DNA of 64,000 nucleotides from Gari tellinella (taxonomy: Eukaryota > Mollusca > Bivalvia > Cardiida > Psammobiidae). The stretch lies in contig OV277859.1 of assembly GCA_922989275.2 (NCBI GenBank), positions 37,429,501 to 37,493,500 on the forward strand. Direction: 5' to 3'. The position numbers and the translations under genes are program-made. The notes below the pieces were generated by a model that was not told the origin of the DNA, did no database searches, and worked only from the letters and a program-made list of their open reading frames with translations. Positions 32,918-44,800 of this stretch are shown in pieces. How positions within the stretch are numbered: position 1 is the stretch's first letter; each line of letters begins with the position of its first letter.

Positions 32918-34788
32918 TTAAACGTCTGATGATGATGTTGATGATTGGGTGGGTGGAGGAGCTGGCGTGACAGGGGTGGCCGGCGAACTGCAAAAACAAA
33001 GAGAAGATCGTTAGTTAAGCATGGAGTTAAGTATCGGGTGTGCCACAGGTAAGTACATGTATACACAGCGCACATGGTTAGCCAGGTCCAGGAAGGGAAA
33101 ATAAAGAAATTTGCAAAAAGCTTGAATCCAAATGAAACGCTGCGTAATGTAGCGTCTGATCTAGATTCGAGTTGTTTGTCGTTTTTTTGCCGGAGGGCCG
33201 TTGTAGGGAGGAAGTTCTGTGTGACCTTATATTAGTCAAAATCTTAGTATCAAAGTACATATTGATCACTTACGCATATAAGTGCTCATAGATGACTTCT
33301 CCCTTCTTCATGCCATGTTGCCTGACTAGGTGGAGGTCCAGGCGGACTGTGCCTGTCCCGCACAGTGGACAGGTCCTTTTCGGTAAACTGCGTTTCTTTT
33401 TGCCATTATCTGGGACGAGACCCCCTTGAACCTGGCGGTAGTGCCTGGCAAGGTTCACACATCTGGCATCGCATTCCTCGTGCCCACACGCCCGCTGTGG
33501 TTTCTTGCCCTGGAAGGATAAAAGGAGATATAACAGAGCTATCAAGTGTACACTTGTGTACAATCACATTATAAGTCGCTAGACTCATACTTGTACGAGT
33601 TTACAATTACATCTTAAGTCTACAATAAGAATGAACCAGGTCTACACTCCCCTAGTCGGAATACAACATGTTATAAGTCGACTCTCGCGGAGTGAAGTAT
33701 ACAAAGACTAACCGAAACTTGGGCCCTTTGCTTGGGTGCCGACCTCCTTTCTCTCTTCATCGACGTCGTACGCTCCGGCACAACCACGGGCGCTACCTCG
33801 GAATCTGAGTACTCCATGGACTGCGAAGGGCGCCTGAATCCGTCATGAGAGGTAGACGTCCTCGCGGGGTTGGGGCGACATCGGTGGTACTTCTGGGTGT
33901 GCTGTAAAATAGGGAAAATGTTAGTTAGATAAGCGAGTGTTCACTACAAGTTCGCATTTACCCAGTTTAACATAACTGAACACAACACAATATGGCATAA
34001 TTCATGTACTTACAGTCCTCTTCAAGCACAACTGTGATGTAGACCGTGTCATCGTCAGACTTGGACTCATCATCGCTGGTGATCGTTATCCAGGATGAGC
34101 CGCTGGATTCGTCATGCATCGTCAGTAGGAGGGGCTTGTGTGGCTGGTGCGCTGTTGGCTCTGTACCCTCCTCGCTAGTGGTAGTTCGCATAAAAGAGCT
34201 GCTGGATTCGTCTGAAAAAACAATCAAGAATCGAGGTACACGACATTCGAATGACCAAGCGAGGGGCTACAGCGTGACCCGAGTAATGGACCACCGCAAA
34301 AGGACCGGGAGTGTACTGCAGGAGTCCATCATTTGTCCCCGCAGATCGGGCGAGCGGGATACTCGACCAACGGACCCAGATAGGGTAGGGTCCATTGGTC
34401 GAGTCTCCCGCTCCATCTGCGGAGAAGAGCGGCCGACTGCTGCAGTAGCCCCCGTGCTTGTGGGGTGCATCGCTTGAGTCCATATGCTCGTCCGCACTCA
34501 ATGCGGAGAAGAGCGGTCGATGCGCATTAGGCCCCGTGCGTGTGTGGTGTCCATCGCTTGGGTGCGCCCGCTCGTCCGCATAACCTGCGGTGAAAAGAGG
34601 TCACCCCCCCCCCCCCCCTCTAATGAATTTATCAAACGTGTCTCACCATATTATTTCTCTGGCGTGTGTGGCTGGCGCTCTGTTGTTTCAGCCCCCTCCT
34701 CGCTGCTTGTACTTGGCTTGACTCTCTGGGGCGCTGTTGGCTGAGCCTCCTCTTCGCTGGTGGTACTTGACTTGGGTGACTGGGACAT
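32918..34788 (-). pseudogene. Left-arm copy of the two-C2H2-finger gene, decayed
   Basis: Five exons match the intact right-arm gene: 34647-34788, 34014-34211, 33713-33901, 33274-33509 and 32918-32987. The lesions are clear. Exon 1 has an in-frame TAA three codons before its donor. Exon 3 has lost two bases (TCTCATGACGG versus TCTCATCTGACGG), giving an immediate TGA. Exon 3 also has a 3 bp insertion, and its donor is GTTAGT instead of GTAAGT. In exon 4 the second histidine of finger 1 is Gln (RQVQG versus RQVHG). Seven of 66 exon 2 residues differ from the right copy, but only two of 78 in exon 4. An inactive relic unless splicing differs from my model. Confidence 0.75.
34255..34620. repeat. 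Palindromic ITS2-derived unit inside intron 1 (left copy)
   Basis: CGCAGATCGGGCGAGCGGGA...CATTGGTCGAGTCTCCCGC, then CGTGCTTGTGGGGTGCATCG, close to the ITS2 phrase CGTGCTTGTAAGGAGTCCAT of copy A. It ends in a C run (34604-34618) near the exon 1 donor. Its partner is at 48660-49020. Confidence 0.65.
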
Positions 34789-34924
34789 TTTAAATCCAAT
34801 AGCAACTGGTGTTAATATGCTACAATAAGCAGATGATGATGATTCGTTTTAACGTCTCTCCCGAGTTATCTTCGTCTCTCGACTAAACTATTATGGGGGA
34901 TCACCTACAATAAGCAGTTTTAGA

Positions 34925-35362
34925 GGTTTAGGCTTATTCATTTAGATTTATTTTGTCTAAAGGGTTGCCTAATTAGCATATTGAGGTTTATTTTATTTCA
35001 TTCAGGATAATTAGGAATTTATAGAAATTTATCGGAATCATACATTATTGGAGAGAAATGGTATATATAAAACTTTTGAAAGCTTTTAGTCAACGATCAC
35101 AATCACACAATAAATTATGTTATTGATCTACAATCTCAAAAAGTTATTTATAAGTCGACGATCACATATTTACTTAAAATATTTTTCACTGGGCCGATCA
35201 CACCAGTAGACCTATAATCCTATTCCCGATCAACCATTATCGGGTAAGGGTAATGTCTTCATAGGACTGATGTTGTTTTTTATTGATAAGAAAGACGTGC
35301 ACTCGTCACAGCTTATAAACATATTGTTTTATATGTCGACCAGAATTTAGAGGATCTCAAAT
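34925..35362 (+). repeat. Q and P blocks between the left gene copy and rDNA copy B
   Basis: Q (34925-35090) lies directly upstream of the gene's start codon on the minus strand and holds the TATA-like GGTATATATAAAA. P (about 35090-35362) follows and joins the 18S fragment at ATTCGTAACAAGG. Confidence 0.65.
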
Positions 35363-36148
35363 TCGTAACAAGGTATCCATAGGTGAACCTGCGGATGGAT
35401 CATTGACGAAACGGACTGCGCGACGCACGTCGCCAAAATTCAACTGTCAAAAACAACAACCCGCTTCGCACGACCGCCAAACGGTTTCCTCTTTGTCGGG
35501 AGACCTGGCGGACATCGCAAGTGCAAAGTTCTCGGACGGAGGAGCGCTGCTCGGTCACGTCCTTCCGAGGCCCGCTCTTCGACGGCTCTTGTCGGAACCA
35601 GAGAGATGAACCCAAGTCCTCGTTGCGAGGGAGCCGGCGCAGGAAGACAGTTATTGCAGAGGCCCTATTCTGCAAAACCGGGTTTTCCCCCACACCAGTC
35701 GCGTGTACGTTTGAAATACAACTCTTAGATCTAGACGTTCCCGAGAGGGGATCGAAAGTCAAACAGACTACTCTATGCGGTGGATCACTCTACGTCGTTG
35801 AAGAGCACAGTTCCCTGAAACCAAGAGGCTTGCAGCAAGCTGGACGACTTTGCCGTGAAATGGCACGCTGAAAATTGTGATCTTTACGGATCGCTCTCCG
35901 ACCTCGGATCAGACGAGACTATCCGCTGAAATAAAGCATATCAGTTAGCGGAGGAAATGAAACTAACCAGGATTTCCCTAGCATCGGCGAGTGAAGCAGG
36001 AAGAGTCCTGCACCGAATCCCCAGCTTAAGGTCGGCGGGAAAAGTGGTGTACAAGAAACCGATTCGGGCGGCGACTAGTGCCCAAGTCCTCCTGATCGTG
36101 GCTTTGTCCAGAGAGGGTGTCAGGCCCGTGAGACACGCCGAATGCGGG
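35363..36148 (+). rRNA. rDNA copy B: 18S end, ITS1, 5.8S start, 28S start
   Basis: Order: 18S 3' end 35363-35403 (TCGTAACAAGGTATCC, AGGTGAACCTGCGGATGGAT), ITS1 to about 35767, 5.8S 5' end 35768-35809 (CTATGCGGTGGATCACTC), an unplaced 90 bp, then the 28S 5' end from about 35899 (CTCGGATCAGACGAGA, CAGTTAGCGGAGGAA) to about 36148. Most of 5.8S and all of ITS2 are missing, so this is a deleted relic. It ends in the GGCCGTTTTG-type repeat at 36145-36236. Confidence 0.85.
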
Positions 36149-37927
36149 TCAAAACGGCCCAAAACCAAAACGGTCCAGGGTCAAAACGGCCCAGATCCAA
36201 AACTGCCCGGGTCAAAACGGCCCAGGTTAAAACGGCCTCGTAAATATATTATTATACTATATTATGATTATTTTATGATTATTGAAAATAATGTTTGAAT
36301 TATTTACATAAACATGTAGCTTGAAAATATTAATCATAGAATAACTTATACTGTTGGATGGTGTGAGGATTTTTTTATTGGACGGGTAACCCGACGTATG
36401 ATTAGGCTCTAAACTAGTTGCCACTCAGTTTAAAATGTGTATACAATATTGTTACAAAATTGTCAATTTAGCCATTTAAATGCTCTTTTTTGTTCTGTTT
36501 CATTTATTTTTTACTAAATGAACACATATAAATTATCACAAATTTCGATTTACATGTTTCACCTAGGTATGATTCATATTCGCAAATACATGTATTAATT
36601 TCATACAAATTAATTGCTTCATATAATATTATTAAAAAGTGACACGTGCACAGTGACACACAAAATAGTTCATATAGCGCCGATGAATTATGAAGGATGA
36701 TGAGATGAAATGATTATTTCAGGAAGATGATTTCAGCTAATCTCATTCGTTGCAAAGCAGCGCATTTGATCAAAACCACCGATCTTCCTTTTAGTTCCTG
36801 GCAGGGAGATAATCTCGGTCTATGTCTATATCGTACGAAACTGCTGTCAACATTGACAATTACTGTTTCGGCGCTTGTGGTGAAGAAGAAAAAGTGAAAG
36901 GGAAAAAGGAAAGATATAAACAGACAGTTCAAAGCCAGATAATTACAGCAGAGTATTTGTTTCGACTGCTTTCCGTCCCTCATAAACAGAAACAATTCTC
37001 TCTGACAATTAAGCCAAATAAATACGCCAAAGTAGGAAGGTAAGTACTTGTAAGGGATATTTGACACCAGGTTGGATACTGATGATTGATCCGACGCTGC
37101 GTATGCCGGTTTCTGGTCACAACACAAACTGTTTGATACTCATTACTTTAGTCAAGATACTTAACATTGAACATTCAGAAATAAAAGCAGATGATATTTT
37201 TTTGTAAAAAGTCTGCTATGCAACGATACTTTTTATGTTGATTTAAAGAATTAATTTGGATACTAGTTGGAAACAGATCTATATGTTAAATTAACCCAGA
37301 GACGGTGTATAGCACTGTCTCTGGTTAACCCCTTTAAGTTTCTTTTATGTGTTTTCAATACAGATTTTGCTCGATCTTAAGCAGAACCTGCTTTACAGGT
37401 CTGATGAGAATCAAAACTGTTGGCAAATACCAAGTGTACCTGAGGTAAGGCAGTGAGGAGTTAAAGTAACAAACTATCACAACAACAGGTCAAAGAACAA
37501 AGATTAACACCTTTAATGCAACCAAACAATTACAGTTTATAGTAGCGTGTCACTAGCGGCACACTTTGGCGGCACACTTTTCACGTTTAAGCAGAATTGA
37601 TGTCTGCTTTCATTTCTTATGTTTCTGTTACGTATTATGACATTTGACGTAATGAATACTCTTATATTTCTACCTCATAAAGTTACTCGCTTCATCAAAA
37701 TATAGCCGGCTTTGCAGTTTGCAAACAGTTTTGATCCAGCTAAAGTTAAACAATATAATATAATAGTTTACACATAATTATGCAGGTCAATATTTATACA
37801 TATCAAGCTCACGGTGGCCATCCCACGTGACCTGATGGTTCGGTTCGGCGAAGTTTTTCCCTCGATTCAGGTAAGAAATATAGTGATAACTTTCTTTATA
37901 AAGCACGGATCTACACGAAATAAAGCC
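36149..37927. other. Gene-poor stretch between rDNA copy B and the inner inverted repeat
   Basis: 36145-36236 carries the AAAACGGCCCA repeat. A TTAA-type MITE lies at 37325-37464 (TTAACCCCTTTAAG...GGCAGTGAGGAGTTAA). A 73-codon plus-strand frame (36822-37039) ends at a donor-like GTAAGTAC, and a short open piece before GTAAGAAATA at about 37810-37870 could be exon-like; neither has a recognisable product. Confidence 0.35.
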
Positions 37928-39184
37928 GTCTAAGAATTAAAATACACCCACGGTGATAGCAATTTGGCTAAAAAAACAGCGTAAATAAAAAGTTATTGAA
38001 GTCCGCGTAATTCGCAAGTCAGAAAAATGTGTATAATTCGGTCCGGAGCATTTTACTAATAATACGCTTAAAATGGGTTTGAAGCGACTTTCGTAGTACG
38101 GTGTGGACTAAAGATAGAGTTTTTCACATTGGCAATTCATTTGTGAACGATATTTGCAACCGACTGAACTGTTCTGATTTTTTTCGCAGAACATGCAGAA
38201 TGATTCGGTCCGGAGAAAGATTCGGTCCGGAGAAATTTTGAACTTTTTCCGACATCGAAGAAATTTCTCCTGAAAACACTGCTATTACTAAAATAACTTT
38301 TGGTTAGTGGCCCAATGGTTAACACCTTGGACTACGGTTCGATCCCCCGCCGGACCAGCGGTCTGACTAGGGGATTTTTTCCGAATCCCTTATGATGTAC
38401 AGGAATGTCCTTGAGCAAGACATGTACCGCGAATTGCTCCTCTCCACCCAGGGGTTAAAATGGGTACCTGTGAGGGTCTGAGCCGGTACTCCGGCTGTTT
38501 TAGCGCCATATGTTAGCAGTGCTCAATATAATTGTAGGCAAGATGGTTCAATGATCAGGGGGTAAATGTACAGTCGGCTGAGCGGTCATTCGGACTGAAA
38601 GTAGACTTTAACTGGTACTTTACTTTACTTTTACTTTTACATTTATTTTTCAGTGGTTTAACCCCTTTTCTGTCCTATTTGCGAGCGAAGTCTCATATGC
38701 AAACATCTAAGATCCGGATAAGACACCGAGTAATTAGGATGTACGTCGATTTTCACTTCAGTAGCCATGTGTAGATATTATCCAACACGCGATGAGCAAA
38801 ATAGCCAAAATATACAGCATGCGCAAGTCTTGCATGATAAAATTTACCATTTCATTTGCAAACAGATAGGATACAGATCAAAAACCAGGTTGCGCGTCGC
38901 TAATAGGTTAGCGATGACGTCATAAACCGGCAGTGTACCTATGAATAGTACACTTGCCCCATGCAAGCTGTGTAGACCCTGGTCAGAGGACAGATATAAG
39001 AGTGCTCTTATCAGCATCGACACCGCTTGTCATTTTACAATATAATTATATGTATTGTTAAAACGAAATTTCACAGACAGTCAATAGTAGACTAGTTCTA
39101 CGTTTAGAGTCTCAGGGTTGTAAGTGTTAATTGCTAATTTTAGAAGTTTACACTCTCTTTCACTGGGTTCATTAGCTACATGTA
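37928..39184. repeat. Left arm of the inner inverted repeat
   Basis: About 1.25 kb that recurs as near-exact reverse complement at 40187-41425, separated by about 1.0 kb. Outer end GTCTAAGAATTAAAATACAC, inner end CATTAGCTACATGTAG. One visible difference is an extra GATTCGGTCCGGAGAAA near 38219, present once more in the left arm. It includes a tRNA-derived SINE. Confidence 0.85.
38308..38645 (+). mobile_element. tRNA-derived SINE (left arm)
   Basis: Shows a Pol III A box (TGGCCCAATGG) and B box (GGTTCGATCCC) about 20 bp apart, closer than in a real tRNA, followed by a body and a tail of TTTACTTTTAC repeats. The mirrored copy is at about 40720-41070 on the minus strand. Confidence 0.65.
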
Positions 39185-40186
39185 GGCTGTGACAGAGATG
39201 TATGTAGAGGAACGAAATAGTGCTCTGTGAAAGAGATTGGTGTCTTAGGTGTTACATGTATTAAACAGGTTCTATCTACAGGGAAGAATCTTGGGTTTAT
39301 AGTGAAAATGAGAACATGTTTATTATTAATTATTGGGGTAGTACCGTTCAGTTTACAGAGGTAGAGTATGTACAATGGTAAATTTTGGTACTAAGACACG
39401 GTCTAAGCAAGGTTATTAAGAAGTTTACGTCGTTCGTAGTGCAGCTTGAACAGTAGCTTTTTACATAAATGTAACAATTCTGCCAGTTTTGTTGCTATTT
39501 TAAGAGAAGATTTATATATAAGATGAGTATTGTCTATTATAACTTTTTCCGACATCGAAGAAATTTCTCCTGAAAATTTTCTGTAGGTTTATGTCGATGA
39601 CTTAATTATTTAAAAGCAAGCGTACATCGTATATATAACTACCAGATCTGCCTCTAAAGGACAATTTCAATTATGCATGGCTTTGTCTTCGCACTGCTCA
39701 AATACTTTCGTATGAAATAAAGTTTTGTTCTGTTCTGTGCTGTATGAGTGAGTAGCTGTACTCTACGTGTGATTTAATTATAACCGGATAAAGTTCTAAA
39801 ATTAATGCAGACAGTTGGAGCAAGTTAATCCCTTAACAGTAGACATGTGAACAGTTCCGTCATAAAATTAGCAGGCCGTCACAGGGGCTCACTGGCCAAA
39901 CTAACCCTTAACTGCCACGACATTTTTAGATTCTACTTCATGTTTTGCAAAAATACTGACAGAGTCAAACAGCTTGGGTCCGGATCAGAAGGCTTTCTTA
40001 CAAAATGTGGATACAGAATGGAAGACCTTTAGCTCCAACTAATCCAATGCTCATGTTTTCATATGAAAGACACTAAAAGAAAGTTCCGAAGTGAATGTCG
40101 TCAAGAACAAGCCAGAAGGGATCTGAACCTCCAGGCAGAGATAATGGCATCCAGAACAAGACATGAAATTATTCAATAAACTAGTC
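39185..40186. other. Spacer between the inner inverted-repeat arms
   Basis: About 1.0 kb, AT-rich, no gene recognised. It contains a second short copy of the arm phrase CATCGAAGAAATTTCTCCTG (39551-39570) and a truncated TTAA-type element end (CCCTTAACTGCCACGACA near 39905). Confidence 0.5.
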
Positions 40187-41425
40187 TACATGTAGCTAAT
40201 GAACCCAGTGAAAGAGAGTGTAAACTTCTAAAATTAGCAATTAACACATACAACCCTGAGACTCTAAACGTAGAACTAGTCTACTATTGACTGTCTGTGA
40301 AATTTCGTTTTAACAATACATATAATTATATTGTAAAATGACAAGCGGTGTCGATGCTGATAAGAGCACTCTTATATCTGTCCTCTGACCAGGGTCTACA
40401 CAGCTTGCATGGGGCAAGTGTACTATTCATAGGTACACTGCCGGTTTATGACGTCATCGCTAACCTATTAGCGACGCGCAACCTGGTTTTTGATCTGTAT
40501 CCTATCTGTTTGCAAATGAAATGGTAAATTTTATCATGCAAGACTTGCGCATGCTGTATATTTTGGCTATTTTGCTCATCGCGTGTTGGATAATATCTAC
40601 ACATGGCTACTGAAGTGAAAATCGACGTACATCCTAATTACTCGGTGTCTTATCCGGATCTTAGATGTTTGCATATGAGACTTCGCTCGCAAATAGGACA
40701 GAAAAGGGGTTAAACCACTGAAAAATAAATGTAAAAGTAAAAGTAAAGTAAAGTACCAGTTAAAGTCTACTTTCAGTCCGAATGACCGCTCAGCCGACTG
40801 TACATTTACCCCCTGATCATTGAGCCATCTTGCCTACAATTATATTGAGCACTGCTAACATATGGCGCTAAAACAGCCGGAGTACCGGCTCAGACCCCCA
40901 CAGGTACCCATTTTAACCCCTGGGTGGAGAGGAGCAATTCGCGGTACATGTCTTGCTCAAGGACATTCCTGTACATCATAAGGGATTCGGAAAAAATCCC
41001 CTAGTCAGACCGCTGGTCCGGCGGGGGATCGAACCGTAGTCCAAGGTGTTAACCATTGGGCCACTAACCAAAAGTTATTTTAGTAATAGCAGTGTTTTCA
41101 GGAGAAATTTCTTCGATGTCGGAAAAAGTTCAAAATTTCTCCGGACCGAATCATTCTGCATGTTCTGCGAAAAAAATCAGAACAGTTCAGTCGGTTGCAA
41201 ATATCGTTCACAAATGAATTGCCAATGTGAAAAACTCTATCTTTAGTCCACACCGTACTACGAAAGTCGCTTCAAACCCATTTTAAGCGTATTATTAGTA
41301 AAATGCTCCGGACCGAATTATACACATTTCTGACTTGCGAATTACGCGGACTTCAATAACTTTTTATTTACGCTGTTTTTTTAGCCAAATTGCTATCACC
41401 GTGGGTGTATTTTAATTCTTAGACG
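40187..41425. repeat. Right arm of the inner inverted repeat
   Basis: Reverse complement of 37928-39184, with the SINE at about 40720-41070 on the minus strand. Its outer end (41423) joins rDNA copy C at GACGGTCCTCGTC. Confidence 0.85.
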
Positions 41426-41840
41426 GTCCTCGTCTTGCTGCAAGCCTCCTGGTTTCAGGGAAATGTGCTCTTCAACGACGTAGAGTGATCCACCGCATAG
41501 AGTAGTCTGTTTGACTTTCGATCCCCTCTCGGGAACGTCTAGATCTAAGAATTGTATTTCAAACGTACACGCGACTGGTGTGGGGGAAAATCCGGCTTTG
41601 CTGAAAGGGGCCTCTGCAATAACTGTCTTCCTGCGCCGGCTCCCTCGCAACGAGCTGCGAGGAGGACTTGGGTTCATCTCTCTGGTTCCGACAAGAGCCG
41701 TCGAAGAGCGGGCCTCGGAAGGACGTGGCCGAGCAGCGCACCTGCGTCCGAGGACTTTACACTTGCGATATCCGCCAGGTCGCCCGACAAAGAGGAAACC
41801 GTTTGGCGGACGTGCGAAGCGGGTTATTGTTTTTATACGC
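41426..41840 (-). rRNA. rDNA copy C: ITS1 and 5.8S start
   Basis: On the minus strand: ITS1 (CCCGCTTCGCACGTCCGCCA onward), then the 5.8S start at 41464-41505 (ATGCGGTGGATCACTCTACG), then TCCCTGAAACCAGGAGGCTT as in copy B. The ITS1 start is cut off at about 41840 by the inserted foldback element; the missing part is rDNA copy D. Confidence 0.8.
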
Positions 41841-41842
41841 AC

Positions 41843-44800
41843 GTCATCGACGGTCGTATTATGGTATACCCAGCGCTGTCCGTCCGTACGTCCGTCCGTA
41901 CGTCCGTCCGTTAACTTTTCTTGTTAGCGCTCTCTCACCTTCATTTATTTACCGATTTTGATTAAACTTCCTACAAATATTCCATACCACAATAGCTCGG
42001 ACGAGTTCGCGTTTCAGACGTTGGCGGCTATTTTTAGCAGAGTTATGCCCCTTTATTGTCAAAAATTGGCATTTTTTAAAAAAAAAACAGAACTTTTTTT
42101 TTTATTATTCAATTGATTTCAAATTTGATATTAGCTCAGCACATTATTACATTTTTTGGGGTGAATCATGCACTTAGTGATACAAGCATCAAACTTGGCA
42201 CACTTGCACTTCTATCTGTAGTATTTCATAAAAGCCCGTTAGCCACTTGAAAAAATCAAAATGGCGGCCATTTTTCAAGATGGCCGCCATTACAGGTTCG
42301 AAAATATAGTTTTGTTGCTAATATTTGACATATATGGCCGTTCTTTACAGTTTTGGTGTCTAAGTATATGTTTTAAAGTATAAGGAAACTAATTAAGTCA
42401 ATTTCAAAGTGTTTTAAAACTTACTTTATCATGTAAAGACCAATTTATGACAAAAATACATAGTTTTTTCGAAGATGGCCACTATTTTTGGTTCAAATTT
42501 TACATTTGACGTACATTGCCATGGTTTTACACTTTTTGAGTCAAAATATATTTTTTACAACAGAAGGAAGCTAATATTGTCAGCATCAGACTGCTGTGTT
42601 TTCACAATAACATATTTTTGACAAAGACAGTCTTTTTTTTAATTTTTTTTACTTAACTGCGTAATGACAAATTTGTTGAGTTTGTTTGCATATGTTTGCC
42701 AACATAGTCTCTAATGTATAATATCTATTCTTACATCTGGTATATATGATGATTTGTCTTTTTTTTTGGTGTCAAAGAATGTTTAAAACAGGATGAGAAA
42801 ACTATTCATGGGAGCCTCCGGTCGGTTAGAAACTCATATCATTGTCTAATGACCTATTTTAGACACACATATATTTTTACTCCGTAGCTGACCAAAGCCT
42901 GTTGTCTGTTGTTATGTGACTGCTTATACTGAATGTAGGTGCTGTTTTCTCACATTTACAATTTCATTTATCTGAACAATGATTGCCCAAACTATACTAC
43001 TTTATCTGACACTGCAATTATTTTACCATACAGTATTCTACCTTTCAAGTAAACTGTAAAGTCTTGAATATGTTTCTTTTTTCTCAATTTAGATATAACT
43101 GCGTTTAGTAAACATCCTTATTTATCTAACATAACAATTAATCCCTGTATCAACAACAAACATCATGCTAATTCTGAAGATCATTTAACCACTTTGTAAT
43201 TTCTTACCAGGAAAAAGTACATGTATATGTCAGACACACGTACATGTATCTGCATTCCGCCACATGTTATAGTTCAGTTCAGTTCAGTTTATTGGTAAGT
43301 CAGCAAAGTATTGCCTTTGGCCATTTACAAATACATAGAAGGGTATGGCAAAGGCGTTACATATAAAATGAATAAATACATATAAGTATCATGATATAAC
43401 CAAATATATAACATATTATGCAGTATACACAAAAAGTTCATATGCTATAAGAAACAATTACAACTGTAGGGCATTTGTCCGAATTTCGGAGGCTTCTTTG
43501 ATATAATTTGCAAGTTTACTTAAGTTTGCTGTATTTGATGATGACATAATGGAAATAATTTTTTACAATATATGTGTTATAAATGTGACCAAAATTTAAT
43601 ACAGTCTAGCATATCCCAATAGTCATTATTATAATTATTTATATCAAACAATGTGCCTACAGAGTTGATGTCCATTATGACTCATGTCCATAGTACAATG
43701 TAATAGTGACTAGATAATTCATGGATACCATTTATCTTACTACTGCATGAGTGTGCAAGTAATCATGTGAACAAGGGAGCATCTGATAAATTGATTAATA
43801 TCGTTCAAAATTCAGACGAGTAATCGGACGACAAACCAGTGTTTCTTATATGTTTTGAAGAAAATCAAAATTTCGAAGTAAAATATTTGGTGTTAAACTG
43901 TTTGAATTTGAAAAAAATGAATGAATGTACCCAACACCTAAATTACTGATTATTTCTTGCAGGAATTACTGATGGGGCTTGGTGGCTCATGCATTATAGT
44001 ATCATGACACTGGTTAAACTGATTTTCACAACAGAGAAAGGGGTCATTTTACACCAATAAATATGGATTAAGCGTCTTTTGCATGAAACAGAAATACATT
44101 TGCTTATATATTTGTCTGTATAGTATGTAAAAGTCAACAAAATTGATCCTTTAATGTTTCATCTAGGACAGCTGGAATTTTTGCACAAACAACATCTTCA
44201 TTAAGTTTGGTATATGTACACCAGATGTTCACTGTTAATAAAGAAAGGCTGCGTCATGAAAAAAGTTATAGTTTTTATTTTGCTTGAAGACGCTTAGCGT
44301 CTACTATACTTGTTGAATAAGTTAAGATATGAAAAAGATGAATGACCATGAGCGTGGTGAAAACAATATGAAGAAATATCAGATCCAGTATGGATAGTGT
44401 ATTTTCTTTTACGTTAGACAACCGTTCTTATATATGGTGCTTGACCAATCAAATAAGCAAATCAAAATGGTTATCAAAGATGAAGGCAGTGTGGACTCCT
44501 TTCAATAAAATCAGATTTAATTGTTAAGAAATATACTTTACACGAAAATTTCTTGTCTCTTCTCCAAAGTCAATAAATGCAACCATTTGAGAGTATGACC
44601 CTTAAAACTCCGCATAAATCTTTTTAAAGAATTTCCATTCCTGAGTTTGGTGTAAAAGTTGTAACAGTTCTGTTCTGTATACATAGGGACGGATGTATAG
44701 TCTGACAACAGACTTGTAAAAGCGATATGATGTGATACATAGTCAAAGATAGTATACGTTTCTTGTGGTACAATTGCATAAAGACAGAACGTCTCAGCAG

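Noticed and set aside
35521..35871. Open frame of 116 codons across ITS1 and 5.8S (and similar ones at 20997-21314, 21347-21670, 41396-41842, 53448-53864)
   Set aside because: These lie on rDNA spacer and 5.8S sequence; GC-rich spacer gives long open frames by chance in several frames at once.
36822..37039. Possible first exon (73 codons ending at GTAAGT)
   Set aside because: Start and donor are acceptable but the peptide has no recognisable feature and no convincing second exon follows.
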